From Paludibacteraceae bacterium (lineage in GTDB: Bacteria; Bacteroidota; Bacteroidia; Bacteroidales; Paludibacteraceae), in the NCBI GenBank assembly GCA_947445425.1, contig CANFFA010000194.1:1-5434 (forward strand): DNA of 5,434 bases, in the 5' to 3' direction. Every line of letters starts with the position of its first letter. Positions within the stretch are counted from its first letter, which is position 1. A program made the translations under genes and the position numbers. Shown piece after piece: positions 5,091 through 5,434 of this stretch. The notes beneath the pieces are model-generated. The model saw only the letters and a list, made by a program, of their open reading frames with translations. It was not told where the DNA came from and did no database searches.

Positions 5091-5434
5091 TCGTAAGCTA
5101 TTTTATCAACTCTATTACAATGTCTTCCGCCCTCAAATTCGGTAGATAAAAAAGCATCTACAATTTGCATAGCTAACTCTGTAGAAATAAAACGAGCAGG
5201 AATAGCCACTACATTAGCATTGTTGTGCTGGCGAGCTAATTGAGCAACTTCAACATTCCAGCAAAGAGCAGAACGAACTTGTTGATGTTTATTAGCAGCT
5301 ATGTTTACACCATTAGCACTTCCACATATTAAAATTCCTAATTGATGTCCGCCATCATTCACCGATTTTGCCAAAGGATGAGCATAATCTGGATAATCGC
5401 AACTTGCTTCTGAATTGGTTCCAAAATCTTTAAA
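5084..5434 (-). CDS. rpiB: Ribose-5-phosphate isomerase B, 5' end outside window
   Basis: Cytoplasmic enzyme of the non-oxidative pentose phosphate pathway that interconverts ribose 5-phosphate and ribulose 5-phosphate. The frame is open to the window edge. It encodes 116 C-terminal residues of a family usually near 145 long, so roughly the first 30 residues, with the N-terminal phosphate-binding strand, are missing. The visible part begins FKDFGTNSEASCDYPDYAHPLAKSV. It continues with GILICGSANGVNIAANKHQ, carrying the catalytic Cys, then VRSALCWNVEVAQLARQHNNANVVAIPARFIS with the conserved His, and the C-terminal FEGGRHCNRVDKI. An internal TTG at 5374 is not the true start, since family sequence continues upstream of it. 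One variation is ICGSANG, where many homologues have CGSGNG. The stop overlaps the start of the M28 peptidase gene. Confidence 0.95.
   Translation of the reverse strand, partial: FKDFGTNSEASCDYPDYAHPLAKSVNDGGHQLGILICGSANGVNIAANKHQQVRSALCWNVEVAQLARQHNNANVVAIPARFISTELAMQIVDAFLSTEFEGGRHCNRVDKIAYEC

Overview
The window is an ordinary chromosomal segment of AT-rich bacterial DNA, most likely from the phylum Bacteroidota. Supporting signs are two exact matches to the Bacteroidota -7 promoter box (TAnnTTTG), start codons with no clear Shine-Dalgarno sequence, a short Sec signal ending in FAQ on an M28 peptidase, and an inverted repeat of the CTCAGGATGAC / GTCATCCTGAG type that I recall as common between genes in this phylum. 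I cannot name a genus.

Layout from left to right. A 17-bp inverted repeat (1-69) lies directly before glnS (106-1770, +, glutaminyl-tRNA synthetase). One base after glnS comes folB (1772-2122, +, dihydroneopterin aldolase), so the two are probably cotranscribed. A 382-bp intergenic region (2123-2504) holds a tRNA-Cys(GCA) gene with its own promoter and terminator. A copy of the tRNA 5' end lies upstream of it and a damaged copy of its 3' half lies downstream. The region also has small palindromes, a second terminator and a promoter for the next gene. dprA (2505-3617, +, DNA-processing protein for natural transformation) follows. A 14-bp hairpin sits between dprA and the converging minus-strand genes. 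On the minus strand, rpiB (5084-5434, its 5' end beyond the window) overlaps by 7 bp a secreted M28-family zinc aminopeptidase (3675-5090).

The protein genes are housekeeping or common accessory genes: translation, folate synthesis, DNA uptake, pentose phosphate metabolism and peptide degradation. Apart from the two likely cotranscribed pairs they do not form one pathway, and I see no defence system, prophage, CRISPR array or new protein system.

The notable structure is in the non-coding DNA. The intact tRNA-Cys is nested between two fragments of itself, each associated with a short palindrome. Four related CGTCAGCC-type mini-palindromes occur within 1.5 kb, all outside intact genes. This looks like the trace of small repeats or tandem tRNA copies being rearranged, though an RNA-folding role cannot be excluded from sequence alone.
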